Source: Clostridium vitabionis (GTDB lineage: Bacteria; Bacillota; Clostridia; Lachnospirales; Lachnospiraceae). Taken from it: a stretch of 64,000 nt of DNA. Below are positions 16,229 to 24,682 of this stretch, piece after piece. The stretch covers positions 186,001 to 250,000 of the forward strand of contig NZ_JADKQA010000004.1 of assembly GCF_015351765.1 (NCBI RefSeq), in the 5' to 3' direction. Each line of letters opens with the position of its first letter. Position 1 is the first letter of the stretch. Made by a program: the position numbers and the translations under genes. The notes below the pieces were generated by a model that was not told the DNA's origin, searched no databases, and was given only the letters and a program-made list of their open reading frames with translations.

Positions 16229-16837
16229 ATGAGAATCATATTGGCATCGCAGTCGCCGCGCAGAAGGGAGCTTCTCACCCTGGCAGGGCTTGACTTTACG
16301 GTGATTTCTTCCGGTTTTGAGGAAAATTCCCTGGAAAATGATCCGGCGAAGCGCACGATGGCGCTCGCGGAGGGAAAGGCGCTCTCCGTTTACCGGAAGG
16401 TCACGGCGGGGGAAAGTGAGCCCGCGGGAGGTGCGCAGGCCCCTGCCGTCGTGATCGGCGCGGACACGATGGTCGCCTGCGCCGGAAAAATCCTGGGAAA
16501 GCCGAAAAGCCGCGAGGAGGCGGAGGCGATGATCCGCCTCCTCCAGGGCAGGGTGCATGAGGTGTATACCGGCGTGAGCCTCGTGTGGGGCGATGGGGAT
16601 AAGCCGCGGAAGAAGACATTTTTCGAGCGGACGGACGTGGAGGTCTATCCGATGACCGAAGCGCAGATTGCCCGCTACGTGGATACCGGCGAGCCGTTTG
16701 ACAAGGCCGGCGGCTACGGCATCCAGGGGGCGTTCGCCGTCTGGGTCAGGGGTATCCGCGGGGATTACTGTAATGTCGTCGGCCTTCCGATCGCCCGCCT
16801 GACCTGGGAAATGCGGGCCGCCGGCCTGATTGGCTGA
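16229..16837 (+). CDS. maf: Maf-like nucleoside triphosphate pyrophosphatase
   Basis: A 202-residue Maf/YhdE-family dTTP/UTP pyrophosphatase, a house-cleaning enzyme. The N-terminal ILASQSPRRRELL is the substrate-binding signature; VIGADTMVACAGKILGKPK and FDKAGGYGIQG are the other conserved blocks (catalytic Asp in GADT). The start at 16229 has GGGAGG 7 nt upstream; the longer frame back to 16037 would translate a repeat hairpin. A structured repeat follows 11 bp after the stop. Confidence 0.95.
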   Translation: MRIILASQSPRRRELLTLAGLDFTVISSGFEENSLENDPAKRTMALAEGKALSVYRKVTAGESEPAGGAQAPAVVIGADTMVACAGKILGKPKSREEAEAMIRLLQGRVHEVYTGVSLVWGDGDKPRKKTFFERTDVEVYPMTEAQIARYVDTGEPFDKAGGYGIQGAFAVWVRGIRGDYCNVVGLPIARLTWEMRAAGLIG

Positions 16838-16845
16838 GACGAGCG

Positions 16846-16937
16846 GATTCCAGGCGCCGCAGGCGCTTAATCCCATGCCTGAGGGAACTCGCAAAACCGT
16901 CTGCAAGCAGTTGTTCTGCGGGTTCTCCCGGGCATGT
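16846..16937. repeat. Dispersed structured repeat, copy with hairpins 2 and 3
   Basis: A hairpin-2-like block in reverse sense (GGATT...GGCGCCGCAGGCGC...AATCC, 16845-16873) is followed by a hairpin 3 with arms CATGCC (16874-16879) and GGCATG (16931-16936), inner CGCAAAAC and GTTCTGCG, and a loop with the conserved CTGCAAGCAG. Confidence 0.8.
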
Positions 16938-17043
16938 GTTGCGTGGATACAAAATTTCGCTGAATTTTCCCGGGAGATTTTCGTGAAAAATTTTCCGCCG
17001 GGAGCCCTGTACATTTCCCGGAGTATGTATTATCCTAGACTAG

Positions 17044-17089
17044 TCACAAGATATTGTGTGTGAGGAAATGCAAACACCACATTTTGTGG
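17044..17089 (+). promoter_or_regulatory. Two candidate NrdR boxes upstream of nrdD
   Basis: TCACAAGATATTGTGT (17044-17059) and ACACCACATTTTGTGG (17074-17089) each resemble the 16-bp NrdR palindrome (ACACnATATnTnGTGT type) and start 30 bp apart, the near-helical spacing typical of paired NrdR sites. They end 40 bp before the nrdD ATG. Confidence 0.6.
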
Positions 17090-17129
17090 ATTATGTGGAT
17101 AAGATGTGGATAGACGGAGGTTCAGTGAT

Positions 17130-19322
17130 ATGGAAACGCTGCAGGTCAACACGAATGTCATTAAGCGGAGCGGGGAAGAAGTGCCTTTCCACGAGGAGAA
17201 AATCTACAATGCCGTGGCCAAGGCCAATAAGGAAGTAGACCCGATCCACCGCCTGAATGAGTACCAGCTTCAGGCTGTGGCGGACAATGTGTCCAAGTGG
17301 GCCGCGCAGTCCACGCATGCCGTCAGCGTTGAGGATATCCAGGACATGGTGGAAAAGAGCATCATGGAGATGCGCGGCTACGAAGTCGCGCAGAAGTATG
17401 TCCGCTACCGCTATAAGCGGGAGATCGCCAGAAAGTCCAACACCACAGATGACGGCATTCTTGCGCTGATCGACAACCTGAACGAGGAAGTCAATCAGGA
17501 AAATTCCAACAAGAACCCGGTCATCAATTCTACCCAGAGAGATTATATGGCCGGGGAAGTCAGCAAGGATCTGACAAAGCGCGTCCTGCTGCCAGAGGAT
17601 ATCGTCCGCGCGCATGAGGAAGGCATCATTCATTTCCATGATTCCGACTATTTCGCGCAGAGGGAGCACAACTGCGACCTGATCGACCTCGAGGATATGC
17701 TCCAGAACGGCACGGTAATCAGCGAGACGATGATCGAGAAGCCGCACAGCTTCTACACCGCCTGCAACGTCACAACCCAGATCGTCGCGCAGGTGGCGTC
17801 CAACCAGTATGGCGGCCAGTCGTTCACCCTGTCGCACCTGGCGCCGTTTGTCGATGTCAGCCGGCAGAAAATCCGCCGCCAGGTGATCGCGGAGAGAACC
17901 GAGTGCGGCGAGTCCCTGGATCCGGAGATTATCCATAAAGTCGTTGAGAGACGCCTTCATGAGGAGATCAAGAGCGGCATCCAGACCATCCAGTACCAGC
18001 TGATCACCCTGATGACCTGCAACGGGCAGGCACCGTTTGTGACGATGTTCATGTATCTGGACGAGGTTCCGGACGGGCAGACCAGGGATGACCTGGCGGC
18101 GATCATCCGGGAAGTGCTGGTCCAGAGGATGCAGGGCGTGAAAAATGAGAAGGGCGTGTGGATCACGCCGGCTTTCCCGAAGCTGATCTATGTCCTCGAC
18201 AAGGATAATATCACCGAGGATTCTAAATACTGGGAGCTGACCAAGCTGGCCGCCGAGTGTACGGCGAAGCGGATGGTGCCGGACTATATTTCCGCGAAGA
18301 TCATGCGCGAGCTCAAGAACGGCGAGGTTTATCCGTGCATGGGCTGCCGTTCCTTCCTGACGGTGGAGGACAGCCAGAGAAATGCGGACGGTTCTCACAA
18401 GTTCTACGGCCGCTTCAATCAGGGCGTGGTTACGATCAATCTCGTGGATGTCGCCTGCTCCTCCTACGGCGATATGGACAAGTTCTGGAAAATCCTGGAC
18501 GAGCGCCTGGAGCTCTGCCACAGGGCGCTTCGCTGCCGGCACGAGAGGCTTAAGGGCACGCTCTCCGATGCGGCACCGATTCTCTGGCAGAACGGCGCGC
18601 TCGCGAGATTAAAGCCGGGCGAGAAGATCGACAAGCTGCTCTATAACGGGTACTCCACCATTTCCCTGGGCTATGCCGGCCTTTCGGAGATGTGCTGGCG
18701 GATGCTGGGCAAGTCCCACACCACGCCGGAGGGCGAGGAATTTGCCCTCAAGGTGATGCAGAAGCTGAACGATAAGTGCAAGGAGTGGCGCGAGGCCGAG
18801 AACATCAGCTATTCGGTCTACGGGACGCCCATGGAGTCCACGACGTATAAATTTGCCAAGTGCCTCCAGAGACGTTTCGGCATTATCCCGCACGTGACGG
18901 ACAAGAACTATATCACGAACAGCTATCACGTCCATGTGACCGAGCAGATTGATGCCTTCAGCAAGCTGAAGTTTGAGGCACAGTTCCAGAAGCTGTCCCC
19001 GGGCGGCGCGATCAGCTATGTCGAGGTGCCCAACATGCAGAACAACATCCCGGCGGTGCTCTCGATCATGAAGTATATCTATGACAACATCATGTACGCC
19101 GAGCTGAATACCAAGAGCGATTACTGCGAGGTCTGCGGCTACGACGGGGAGATCAAGATCGTCGAGGACAAGAACGGCAAGCTGGTATGGGAGTGCCCGA
19201 ACTGCGGCAACCGTGACCAGCACAAGATGGCCGTCGCCAGAAGAACCTGCGGCTATATCGGCACGCAGTTCTGGAACCAGGGAAGAACCCAGGAGATCAG
19301 GGACAGGGTGCTGCACCTGTAA
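17130..19322 (+). CDS. nrdD: Anaerobic ribonucleoside-triphosphate reductase (class III)
   Basis: A 730-residue glycyl-radical enzyme that makes dNTPs without oxygen. An N-terminal ATP-cone occupies about residues 1-100 (VIKRSGEEVPFHEEKI). The catalytic barrel has the HFHDSDYFAQ and NCDLIDLEDML segments. The C-terminal zinc site is CEVCGYDGE with CPNCGNRD, and the radical glycine is G708 in RTCGYIGTQFWNQGR. ACGGAGG lies 9 nt before the ATG at 17130; an ATG at 17106 precedes that site and is unlikely. The activase gene nrdG is not adjacent but at 34248. Confidence 0.97.
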   Translation: METLQVNTNVIKRSGEEVPFHEEKIYNAVAKANKEVDPIHRLNEYQLQAVADNVSKWAAQSTHAVSVEDIQDMVEKSIMEMRGYEVAQKYVRYRYKREIARKSNTTDDGILALIDNLNEEVNQENSNKNPVINSTQRDYMAGEVSKDLTKRVLLPEDIVRAHEEGIIHFHDSDYFAQREHNCDLIDLEDMLQNGTVISETMIEKPHSFYTACNVTTQIVAQVASNQYGGQSFTLSHLAPFVDVSRQKIRRQVIAERTECGESLDPEIIHKVVERRLHEEIKSGIQTIQYQLITLMTCNGQAPFVTMFMYLDEVPDGQTRDDLAAIIREVLVQRMQGVKNEKGVWITPAFPKLIYVLDKDNITEDSKYWELTKLAAECTAKRMVPDYISAKIMRELKNGEVYPCMGCRSFLTVEDSQRNADGSHKFYGRFNQGVVTINLVDVACSSYGDMDKFWKILDERLELCHRALRCRHERLKGTLSDAAPILWQNGALARLKPGEKIDKLLYNGYSTISLGYAGLSEMCWRMLGKSHTTPEGEEFALKVMQKLNDKCKEWREAENISYSVYGTPMESTTYKFAKCLQRRFGIIPHVTDKNYITNSYHVHVTEQIDAFSKLKFEAQFQKLSPGGAISYVEVPNMQNNIPAVLSIMKYIYDNIMYAELNTKSDYCEVCGYDGEIKIVEDKNGKLVWECPNCGNRDQHKMAVARRTCGYIGTQFWNQGRTQEIRDRVLHL

Positions 19323-19404
19323 AAGACAGGGGGAGATTCCCGCGCCCGGCCAGGATTCGCACCGGATCATTTAAGATGACAATTGCACATCGGATTGAGA
19401 TGAC

Positions 19405-19446
19405 AAAAAAAGGGGGTTCCGGCCGCAATGGCAGGAACCCTTTTTC
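19405..19446 (+). terminator. Rho-independent terminator after nrdD
   Basis: GGGTTCC and GGAACCC arms (19414-19420, 19434-19440) with an A-run before and TTTTTC after. Confidence 0.8.
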
Positions 19447-19476
19447 AGTGCGCGCGGAAAGCCCGGCTTTGCGATT

Positions 19477-19509
19477 TTGTCCCGTAAATACGGGCAATTG
19501 TGATATCAT
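19477..19509 (+). promoter_or_regulatory. Possible promoter with palindromic operator before the DUF4230 pair
   Basis: TTGTCC (19477-19482) and TGATAT (19501-19506) are 18 bp apart. The spacer starts with the perfect palindrome CCCGTA-AA-TACGGG (19481-19494), which could be a repressor site. Low certainty. Confidence 0.4.
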
Positions 19510-19594
19510 GGTAAAGACCAGATGATTCAAGATCACTCCATAGACGGCGGATTCAGGGGAGGCCGGGAAATGGCGGTGAAGAACAGGGGGGAAA

Positions 19595-20212
19595 ATGAAA
19601 GTTATCAATTTTTTGAAGATTCCGCTCATTGTTGTAGGGATCGCTGTCCTGGTGTTTTTTGGGGGAAGAAAGCTGATTCGTACCTGGAAACCTTTTCATC
19701 ACGAGGATGCAAAAGTCGTCACCATCACGGAATCAGAACTGGAAAAGGTAGTTCGGGAGGGCACACTCTATACCGCGGAATATCCCTATAACAGCTATGT
19801 GACCGCTTCCGATGACAAGGGAGAGATTAAATATTACGCCGCGTACAATGGCACGGTGAAAGCGGGCTTCGATACCAAGCAGGTTGAGGTGTCTCTAGAC
19901 GCGGAAAAGAACCTGATTACCGTCCATCTTCCGGAAATCCAGATTGACGCGACCGTGGATCCGGGATCGATGGAATTTATTTTCCAGAATGACAAGTACA
20001 ATACCGATACCGTTGCGAGTGAGGCATATTCCCTGGCGGAGGCTGATCTTGCCGAAAAAGCAAAACAGGATGACGAAATCCTGCAGGCGGCAACCAACAA
20101 CGCGAAGGCGGTCGAGAAGGAATTTATCGAACCCTGGGTTAACCAGGTCAGCCCGGACACACAATACCGTGTGGAGGTGCTGGCAGTGGGGGAGGCTTCC
20201 CCGGAGGGGTGA
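19595..20212 (+). CDS. Membrane-anchored DUF4230 protein
   Basis: A 205-residue protein with one N-terminal membrane segment (FLKIPLIVVGIAVLVFFGG) and an outside domain. TESELEKVVREGTLYTAEYPYNSY, the AAYNGTVKAGFD strand and the IDATVDPGSM region resemble DUF4230, a domain of unknown function. AGGGGGG precedes the ATG. The following gene encodes a second, diverged member, so the two probably form a pair at the membrane surface. Confidence 0.75.
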   Translation: MKVINFLKIPLIVVGIAVLVFFGGRKLIRTWKPFHHEDAKVVTITESELEKVVREGTLYTAEYPYNSYVTASDDKGEIKYYAAYNGTVKAGFDTKQVEVSLDAEKNLITVHLPEIQIDATVDPGSMEFIFQNDKYNTDTVASEAYSLAEADLAEKAKQDDEILQAATNNAKAVEKEFIEPWVNQVSPDTQYRVEVLAVGEASPEG

Positions 20213-20248
20213 TATCGGCAGATTTGCCTGATGCAAAGGAGAAAAATG

Positions 20249-20920
20249 ATGGAGAAAAAAATCAGAATGATCCCTGCCGTGTTCCTGAGCATGATGCTTG
20301 CGGTGCTTTCCGGGTGTTCCGGAAATGTATCGATTAACGTAAATCCAAAGGAAGCCGCGGCGGAGGAGAATTCAGAACAGGGGCCGGAGATCGGCAGGAT
20401 TCAGAGTATCTGCAAGCTGGCGACACTGAAATGCCAGTATCACAACATCGCAAAATCGGTCAAATATCCGGGAAACGGAATCATCGATCATTTGATGAGA
20501 AAGTCTCGGAAATTCTGGATTGAGTATCAGGGAACGGTGGAAATCAGTTTCGACGTCAACAAATTAAAAATGCAGCAGGACGGGAAAAAGATCACCATCG
20601 TGCTGCCTGAGCCGGAATTAACTTGTGATATCGTGCAGGGCTCCTGGAATCAGGACTCGTATATCATCGAACCGAATACATGGATCCTGCAGAACCCGAT
20701 CACTGCAGATGATCAGAAAAATGCGGTCGCGGCAGCGCAGGCGGACATGGAGAAGCAGGTGCGGGATTCCACACTGATCGCCACGGCGGAAGACCAGGCG
20801 AAGGCGCTGATTACGAGTTATATCAACCAGATCGGCGATTTGACGGGAAATACATATCAGGTCACGATCGAGACGACAGAAAGTTCCGGTCCGGTGCCGA
20901 CGGAGACGGGACAGTCATAA
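20249..20920 (+). CDS. DUF4230-like lipoprotein
   Basis: About 223 residues. It starts MEKKIRMIPAVFLSMML with lipobox VLSGC, so it is lipid-anchored. The domain after the linker (KLATLKCQYHNIAKSV, EYQGTVEISFDVNKLKM, KITIVLPEPELTCDIVQGS) parallels the preceding protein block by block, which suggests an old tandem duplication in which one copy kept a membrane helix and the other became a lipoprotein. AAAGGAG lies upstream; two adjacent ATGs (20246, 20249) are possible. No function known. Confidence 0.75.
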   Translation: MEKKIRMIPAVFLSMMLAVLSGCSGNVSINVNPKEAAAEENSEQGPEIGRIQSICKLATLKCQYHNIAKSVKYPGNGIIDHLMRKSRKFWIEYQGTVEISFDVNKLKMQQDGKKITIVLPEPELTCDIVQGSWNQDSYIIEPNTWILQNPITADDQKNAVAAAQADMEKQVRDSTLIATAEDQAKALITSYINQIGDLTGNTYQVTIETTESSGPVPTETGQS

Positions 20921-20957
20921 GTAACCTGATGAAAAGTGAATATGAAAAGATATGGAT

Positions 20958-20988
20958 ATAGCCCAACAGTGTGGAGCTGTTGGGCTAT
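20958..20988 (+). terminator. Hairpin after the DUF4230 genes
   Basis: ATAGCCCAACAG (20958-20969) pairs perfectly with CTGTTGGGCTAT (20977-20988). There is no U-run, so termination efficiency is uncertain. Confidence 0.5.
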
Positions 20989-21300
20989 GTCATAGGATAG
21001 GAATCGGAAACCGCACAAAATTTCCATTGTTGGGATGATTACCAAAAAGCAGCTTGAGGACTTTGGGAGATCATCCCCTACATATCCAATGGCAAAAAGA
21101 GGAATGCCAAAGACGTCATTTACGCATGTAGCGAGTGTGTTCGGCTGAACAAAGCAGGCATCGGTGAGCACTTCGATCAGTAGAGCCACGGCGTAAATCC
21201 CGGGGGCGTCAGGAGGCGCCTGATGGAGGGCGGGCATTTCCCACAGAATCCAGAATGTTGGTGCGCGATGAGTGAAAATGTATTAAGATAGAATTATCTT
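20989..21300. other. Intergenic stretch without recognisable gene
   Basis: About 310 bp between the hairpin and the IS605-type element. Short frames on both strands show no family I recognise. It may hold remnants displaced by the element. Confidence 0.4.
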
Positions 21301-21440
21301 TAAGTAACCGGGCGAGAATTCTCGGCTATTTATAGCCGAGATAAAAGCCCGTTATTTTATAGTACCGAACATACTATATGTATTACGGAAAAATGCAGTA
21401 TATTGTTGCGTATTTGCAACTTTTGATATATACTATATGT

Positions 21441-21854
21441 ATGGATAGCAAATACACTCACGCACGAACATGCGTATACAACATCAATTATCATATAGTA
21501 TGGTGCGTAAAGTACCGCAGGAAAGTCCTTAAACCTGAGATAGCCAACAGGTTATATGAACTCCTAAAGGCTATCGGCAATGAAAAGGGGTTTACTGTCG
21601 TAGACTGTAAAGTAGGTGAGAGTGATCATGTGCATTGTTTTGTATCTGCTCCACCTAAGATATCTGTGACACAGATAGTAAAGTATCTCAAAGGCATTTC
21701 GGGTAATACATTGTTCAAAGAATATCCCGATTTGCGTAAATATTTATGGAAGGGACAACTTTGGAACGGCTCATACTTCTGCGAAACTATAGGCTCTACA
21801 TCAGAAGAAAACATTCTAAAGTATATTGAAAGGCAAAAGAACTGTCAGTTATGA
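21441..21854 (+). CDS. tnpA: IS200/IS605 transposase TnpA (Y1, HUH)
   Basis: A 137-residue Y1 transposase. The HUH motif is H63-V-H65 (SDHVHCFV) and the catalytic tyrosine is Y112 in WNGSYFCETIG. The N-terminal YNINYHIVWCVKYRRKVL is typical. I start at 21441 (MDSKYTHARTC); an upstream ATG at 21378 adds 21 residues without a clear ribosome site. The stop overlaps the tnpB start (ATGA), implying translational coupling. All catalytic residues are intact. Confidence 0.95.
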   Translation: MDSKYTHARTCVYNINYHIVWCVKYRRKVLKPEIANRLYELLKAIGNEKGFTVVDCKVGESDHVHCFVSAPPKISVTQIVKYLKGISGNTLFKEYPDLRKYLWKGQLWNGSYFCETIGSTSEENILKYIERQKNCQL

Positions 21855-22987
21855 ATAAAGCAATCAAATACAGAGTGCATCCCACAACTGAACAATCTGT
21901 TATGTTTGCTAAGACCTTTGGCTGTTGTCGTAAGGTCTATAATCTTATGCTTTCCGATAAAATTGACGGCTACAAAGCTACGGGCAAATTTCCTACTGTT
22001 ACGCCTGCCAAATATAAGAACGATTATCCTTATCTTAGGGAAGTGGATAGTCTTGCTCTTGCCAATAAGCAAATGGACTTACAGGAAGCGTTCCGCAATA
22101 CATTTAGCAAATCCCGCAAAAAGAAAAATGGTTTTCCTAAATTCAAATCCGCAAAGCATAGCCGGAAGTCCTATACTACGAACAATCAACATGGGACAGT
22201 TGCCATTATAGACAACAAATATATCAAGCTTCCTAAGATTGGCAAAGTAAAAGCCGTCATCCATCGCATTCCTGATAGCGATTGGATTGTAAAATCAGCT
22301 ACGGTATCACAGGAATCAGATGGCAAATATTATATTTCTGTTCTCTTTGAGTTTGACAATGCCATAAATCTTTATGTAGCAGATAAGACCAATGCTATCG
22401 GATTAGATTATACTTCTAATGGCTTGTATGTGGACAGTAACGGTAACGTAGGAACAAATCACAAATACTATCGTGAAAGCCATGACAAACTTGCCAAGGC
22501 ACAACGTAGGCTGTCACGTATGCAAGGCTCTAAAAAGCATGAAATCAAATCCAACAATTATATAAAACAACTTCGCAAAGTGAATAAGATACATAGGTAT
22601 ATCGCTAATCAGCGTCTGGATAACCTGCATAAAATATCTACGAAGATAGCCAATTCGTATGATGTTGTTTGCGTGGAATCCTTAAACATGAGGTCTATGG
22701 CAAATCATGGCTTCGGTAACGGCAAAGCTACTCTTGATAACGGTTATGGTATGTTCCTGTCTATGCTTGAATACAAGCTATCTGATAGGAATAAGTATCT
22801 TATCAAGGTAGATAAGTGGTTTCCGTCATCACAAATATGTCATTGTTGTGGAAAGATACATCCCGAGATGAAAAATCTCACAATTCGCACAATGAAATGT
22901 GATTGTGGTCTTACGATGAATCGTGACCAGAATGCCGCTATCAATATCTTACGTGAGGGATTACGACTACTGACTAAAGTAGCCTAA
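21851..22987 (+). CDS. tnpB: TnpB RNA-guided nuclease of IS200/IS605 element
   Basis: A 378-residue TnpB, a Cas12 ancestor-like nuclease guided by an RNA from the element right end. RuvC residues are D186 (GLDYTSNGLYVD), E276 (VVCVESLNM) and D359 (MNRDQNAAI). The zinc-finger insertion has CHCCG and CDCG cysteine pairs. The N-terminal KAIKYRVHPTTEQ is standard. The frame is full length with all catalytic residues, so it may be active. The guide RNA is expected from the region just downstream. Confidence 0.95.
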   Translation: MNKAIKYRVHPTTEQSVMFAKTFGCCRKVYNLMLSDKIDGYKATGKFPTVTPAKYKNDYPYLREVDSLALANKQMDLQEAFRNTFSKSRKKKNGFPKFKSAKHSRKSYTTNNQHGTVAIIDNKYIKLPKIGKVKAVIHRIPDSDWIVKSATVSQESDGKYYISVLFEFDNAINLYVADKTNAIGLDYTSNGLYVDSNGNVGTNHKYYRESHDKLAKAQRRLSRMQGSKKHEIKSNNYIKQLRKVNKIHRYIANQRLDNLHKISTKIANSYDVVCVESLNMRSMANHGFGNGKATLDNGYGMFLSMLEYKLSDRNKYLIKVDKWFPSSQICHCCGKIHPEMKNLTIRTMKCDCGLTMNRDQNAAINILREGLRLLTKVA

Positions 22988-23129
22988 AACTAAATATTAC
23001 AGTAGGGATGGAATAGCCCAAACTCATACGCCTGTGGACACTGTGTAAGACGAGCCGTTACGTATCATCGTAGCCAGCGCAGTAGTGGTTGAAGCAGGAA
23101 GCTCGGTTACTTGTAACCGAGTAGTTCAC
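22988..23129 (+). ncRNA. Candidate omega/reRNA scaffold of TnpB
   Basis: The 140-bp stretch between the tnpB stop and the right end has no frame. It contains short paired segments and ends with GAAGCAGGAAGCTCGG and the right-end palindrome. TnpB guide RNAs of this family are made from this position, with the guide taken from flanking DNA. Assignment rests on position. Confidence 0.5.
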
Positions 23130-23168
23130 CACGCGAACATGAAACTCCGCATGCCAGAGGGGGAAAAT

Positions 23169-24575
23169 ATGGACATATTGATGAATTTTACGGATCGCCT
23201 GGATTCCTTTCTCTACACCTACGTTCTTGTGATTATCCTGATTGCTGCCGGAATTTATTTCACGGTTGTGACGAAGGGCGTCCAGGTACGGCTGTTCCGC
23301 GACGCGCTCCGCGTGGTCATGGAAAAACCGGACAAGGAGGGTTCCGTGTCTTCCTTCCAGGCGCTGATGGTGTCTACCGCGTCCCGTGTCGGTACCGGTA
23401 ATATCATCGGGGTAGCCTCGGCGATCATGGCGGGCGGCTACGGCGCGGTCTTCTGGATGTGGATTATCGCGTTTATCGGCGGTGCCTCCGCGTTTATTGA
23501 GAGTACGCTGGCGCAGATTTATAAGAAGCGGGATCCGAATGGCGGAAGCTACGGCGGGCCGGCCTACTATATTGAAGCGGCGCTGCACAGCAGAGGTCTT
23601 GGCGCGGCGTTCGCAGCCTTCATGATTCTCACATACGCGGGCGGCTTCAATATGCTCTGTTCCTACAATCTGCAGTCCACGTTCAAGAGCTACAGCTTCT
23701 ACAACGGAGCCTCTCCGGCCATCATCGGCGCCATCACCGCGCTGCTTGTCGGCTACTGCCTCTTCGGCGGCGGGAAGAGGATCGTGTCCGTGACCTCGAT
23801 CCTGGTTCCGTTCATGGGCTGCGCCTATGTCCTGGTCGCGCTGATTGTCATTGTTCTCCATATTCAGGTTCTTCCGGGGATCTTCGCGCGGATTTTCCGT
23901 GAGGCGTTTGATTTCCGGGCAATTTTCGGCGGATTTGTCGGCTCCTGCATGATGTACGGAATCAAGCGCGGGCTGTATTCTAATGAGGCGGGTGTCGGCT
24001 CCGCGCCGAATGCCGCGGCTGCCGCGGATATCAGCCACCCCGTGAAGCAGGGGCTGGTCCAGATGCTCTCTGTTTTTATCGACACGCTGCTTCTCTGCAC
24101 CTGCACAGCGTTCCTGTGCCTCTGCTCCGGCGTGGATCCTGCAGGGATAGAGGAAAATGCGATTTATGTGCAGGAGTCGCTGCGCGCGGTTCTCGGCGGA
24201 TTCGGCCCGGTCTTCCTTACGGTTGCCATGGTTCTCTTCGCGTTTACGACGCTGCTCGGAAACCTGTTTTACATGGACAATCTGCTCATTTACCTGCACC
24301 GGAAAATTCCCTCGCATCAGTTTATGACCGGTTTCCGGCTCACGGCGGTGGTGCTGATTTTCGCCGGCGCCTGCATGAAGGCTTCGCTGCTCTGGAATCT
24401 GGCGGATATCTTTATGGGAGGCATGGCGCTGATCAATATCCCGGTGATCGTCCTCCTGCACCGCACGGCGCTCGGCGCGCTGAAGGACTACTGCGCGCAG
24501 CGGAGGCAGGGGAAGAACCCGGTATTTTCCGCACAGAGCGTCGGGCTCGAGGGGAAACTGGATTTCTGGGCGTGA
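23169..24575 (+). CDS. Sodium:alanine symporter (AGCS family)
   Basis: A 468-residue transporter with about ten or more membrane segments. GNIIGVASAIMAGGYGAVFWMW and SYGGPAYYIE are the AGCS sodium- and substrate-binding signatures, and YSNEAGVGSAPNAAAAA is the conserved loop. It imports alanine or glycine with sodium. The start at 23169 (MDILMNFTDRL) has AGAGGGGG upstream. The IS605-type right end sits only about 40 bp before the start and probably separates the gene from its original promoter. Confidence 0.94.
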   Translation: MDILMNFTDRLDSFLYTYVLVIILIAAGIYFTVVTKGVQVRLFRDALRVVMEKPDKEGSVSSFQALMVSTASRVGTGNIIGVASAIMAGGYGAVFWMWIIAFIGGASAFIESTLAQIYKKRDPNGGSYGGPAYYIEAALHSRGLGAAFAAFMILTYAGGFNMLCSYNLQSTFKSYSFYNGASPAIIGAITALLVGYCLFGGGKRIVSVTSILVPFMGCAYVLVALIVIVLHIQVLPGIFARIFREAFDFRAIFGGFVGSCMMYGIKRGLYSNEAGVGSAPNAAAAADISHPVKQGLVQMLSVFIDTLLLCTCTAFLCLCSGVDPAGIEENAIYVQESLRAVLGGFGPVFLTVAMVLFAFTTLLGNLFYMDNLLIYLHRKIPSHQFMTGFRLTAVVLIFAGACMKASLLWNLADIFMGGMALINIPVIVLLHRTALGALKDYCAQRRQGKNPVFSAQSVGLEGKLDFWA

Positions 24576-24682
24576 AAACTTCCGGGATGACAGCCGGAGA
24601 ACAGCCGGGCATTTTCTCCCGAGAAGGCCTGGGGCATTCGGATCCGGAATTCCGGATGGAGCTGATCACGATTATCGTTCGA

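Larger units (their letters stand above)
21311..23130 (+). mobile_element. IS200/IS605-family element with tnpA and tnpB
   Basis: Both subterminal palindromes are present and similar: CTCGGCTAT-TT-ATAGCCGAG (21321-21340) at the left and CTCGGTTAC-TT-GTAACCGAG (23102-23121) at the right. The right end continues TAGTTCAC, a usual right boundary in this group. There are no terminal inverted repeats or target duplication, as expected for single-strand peel-and-paste transposition. The DNA is clearly AT-richer than its neighbours. Exact ends are not determined. Confidence 0.88.

Noticed and set aside
20857-21237. 126-residue minus-strand frame next to the IS605-type element
   Set aside because: No recognisable family, no ribosome site, and it runs over a hairpin and the end of the DUF4230 gene.
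24642-24657. Perfect palindrome ATCCGGAATTCCGGAT after the symporter gene
   Set aside because: It is short, has no T-run or partner site, and could be chance; the stronger terminator candidate is at 24881.
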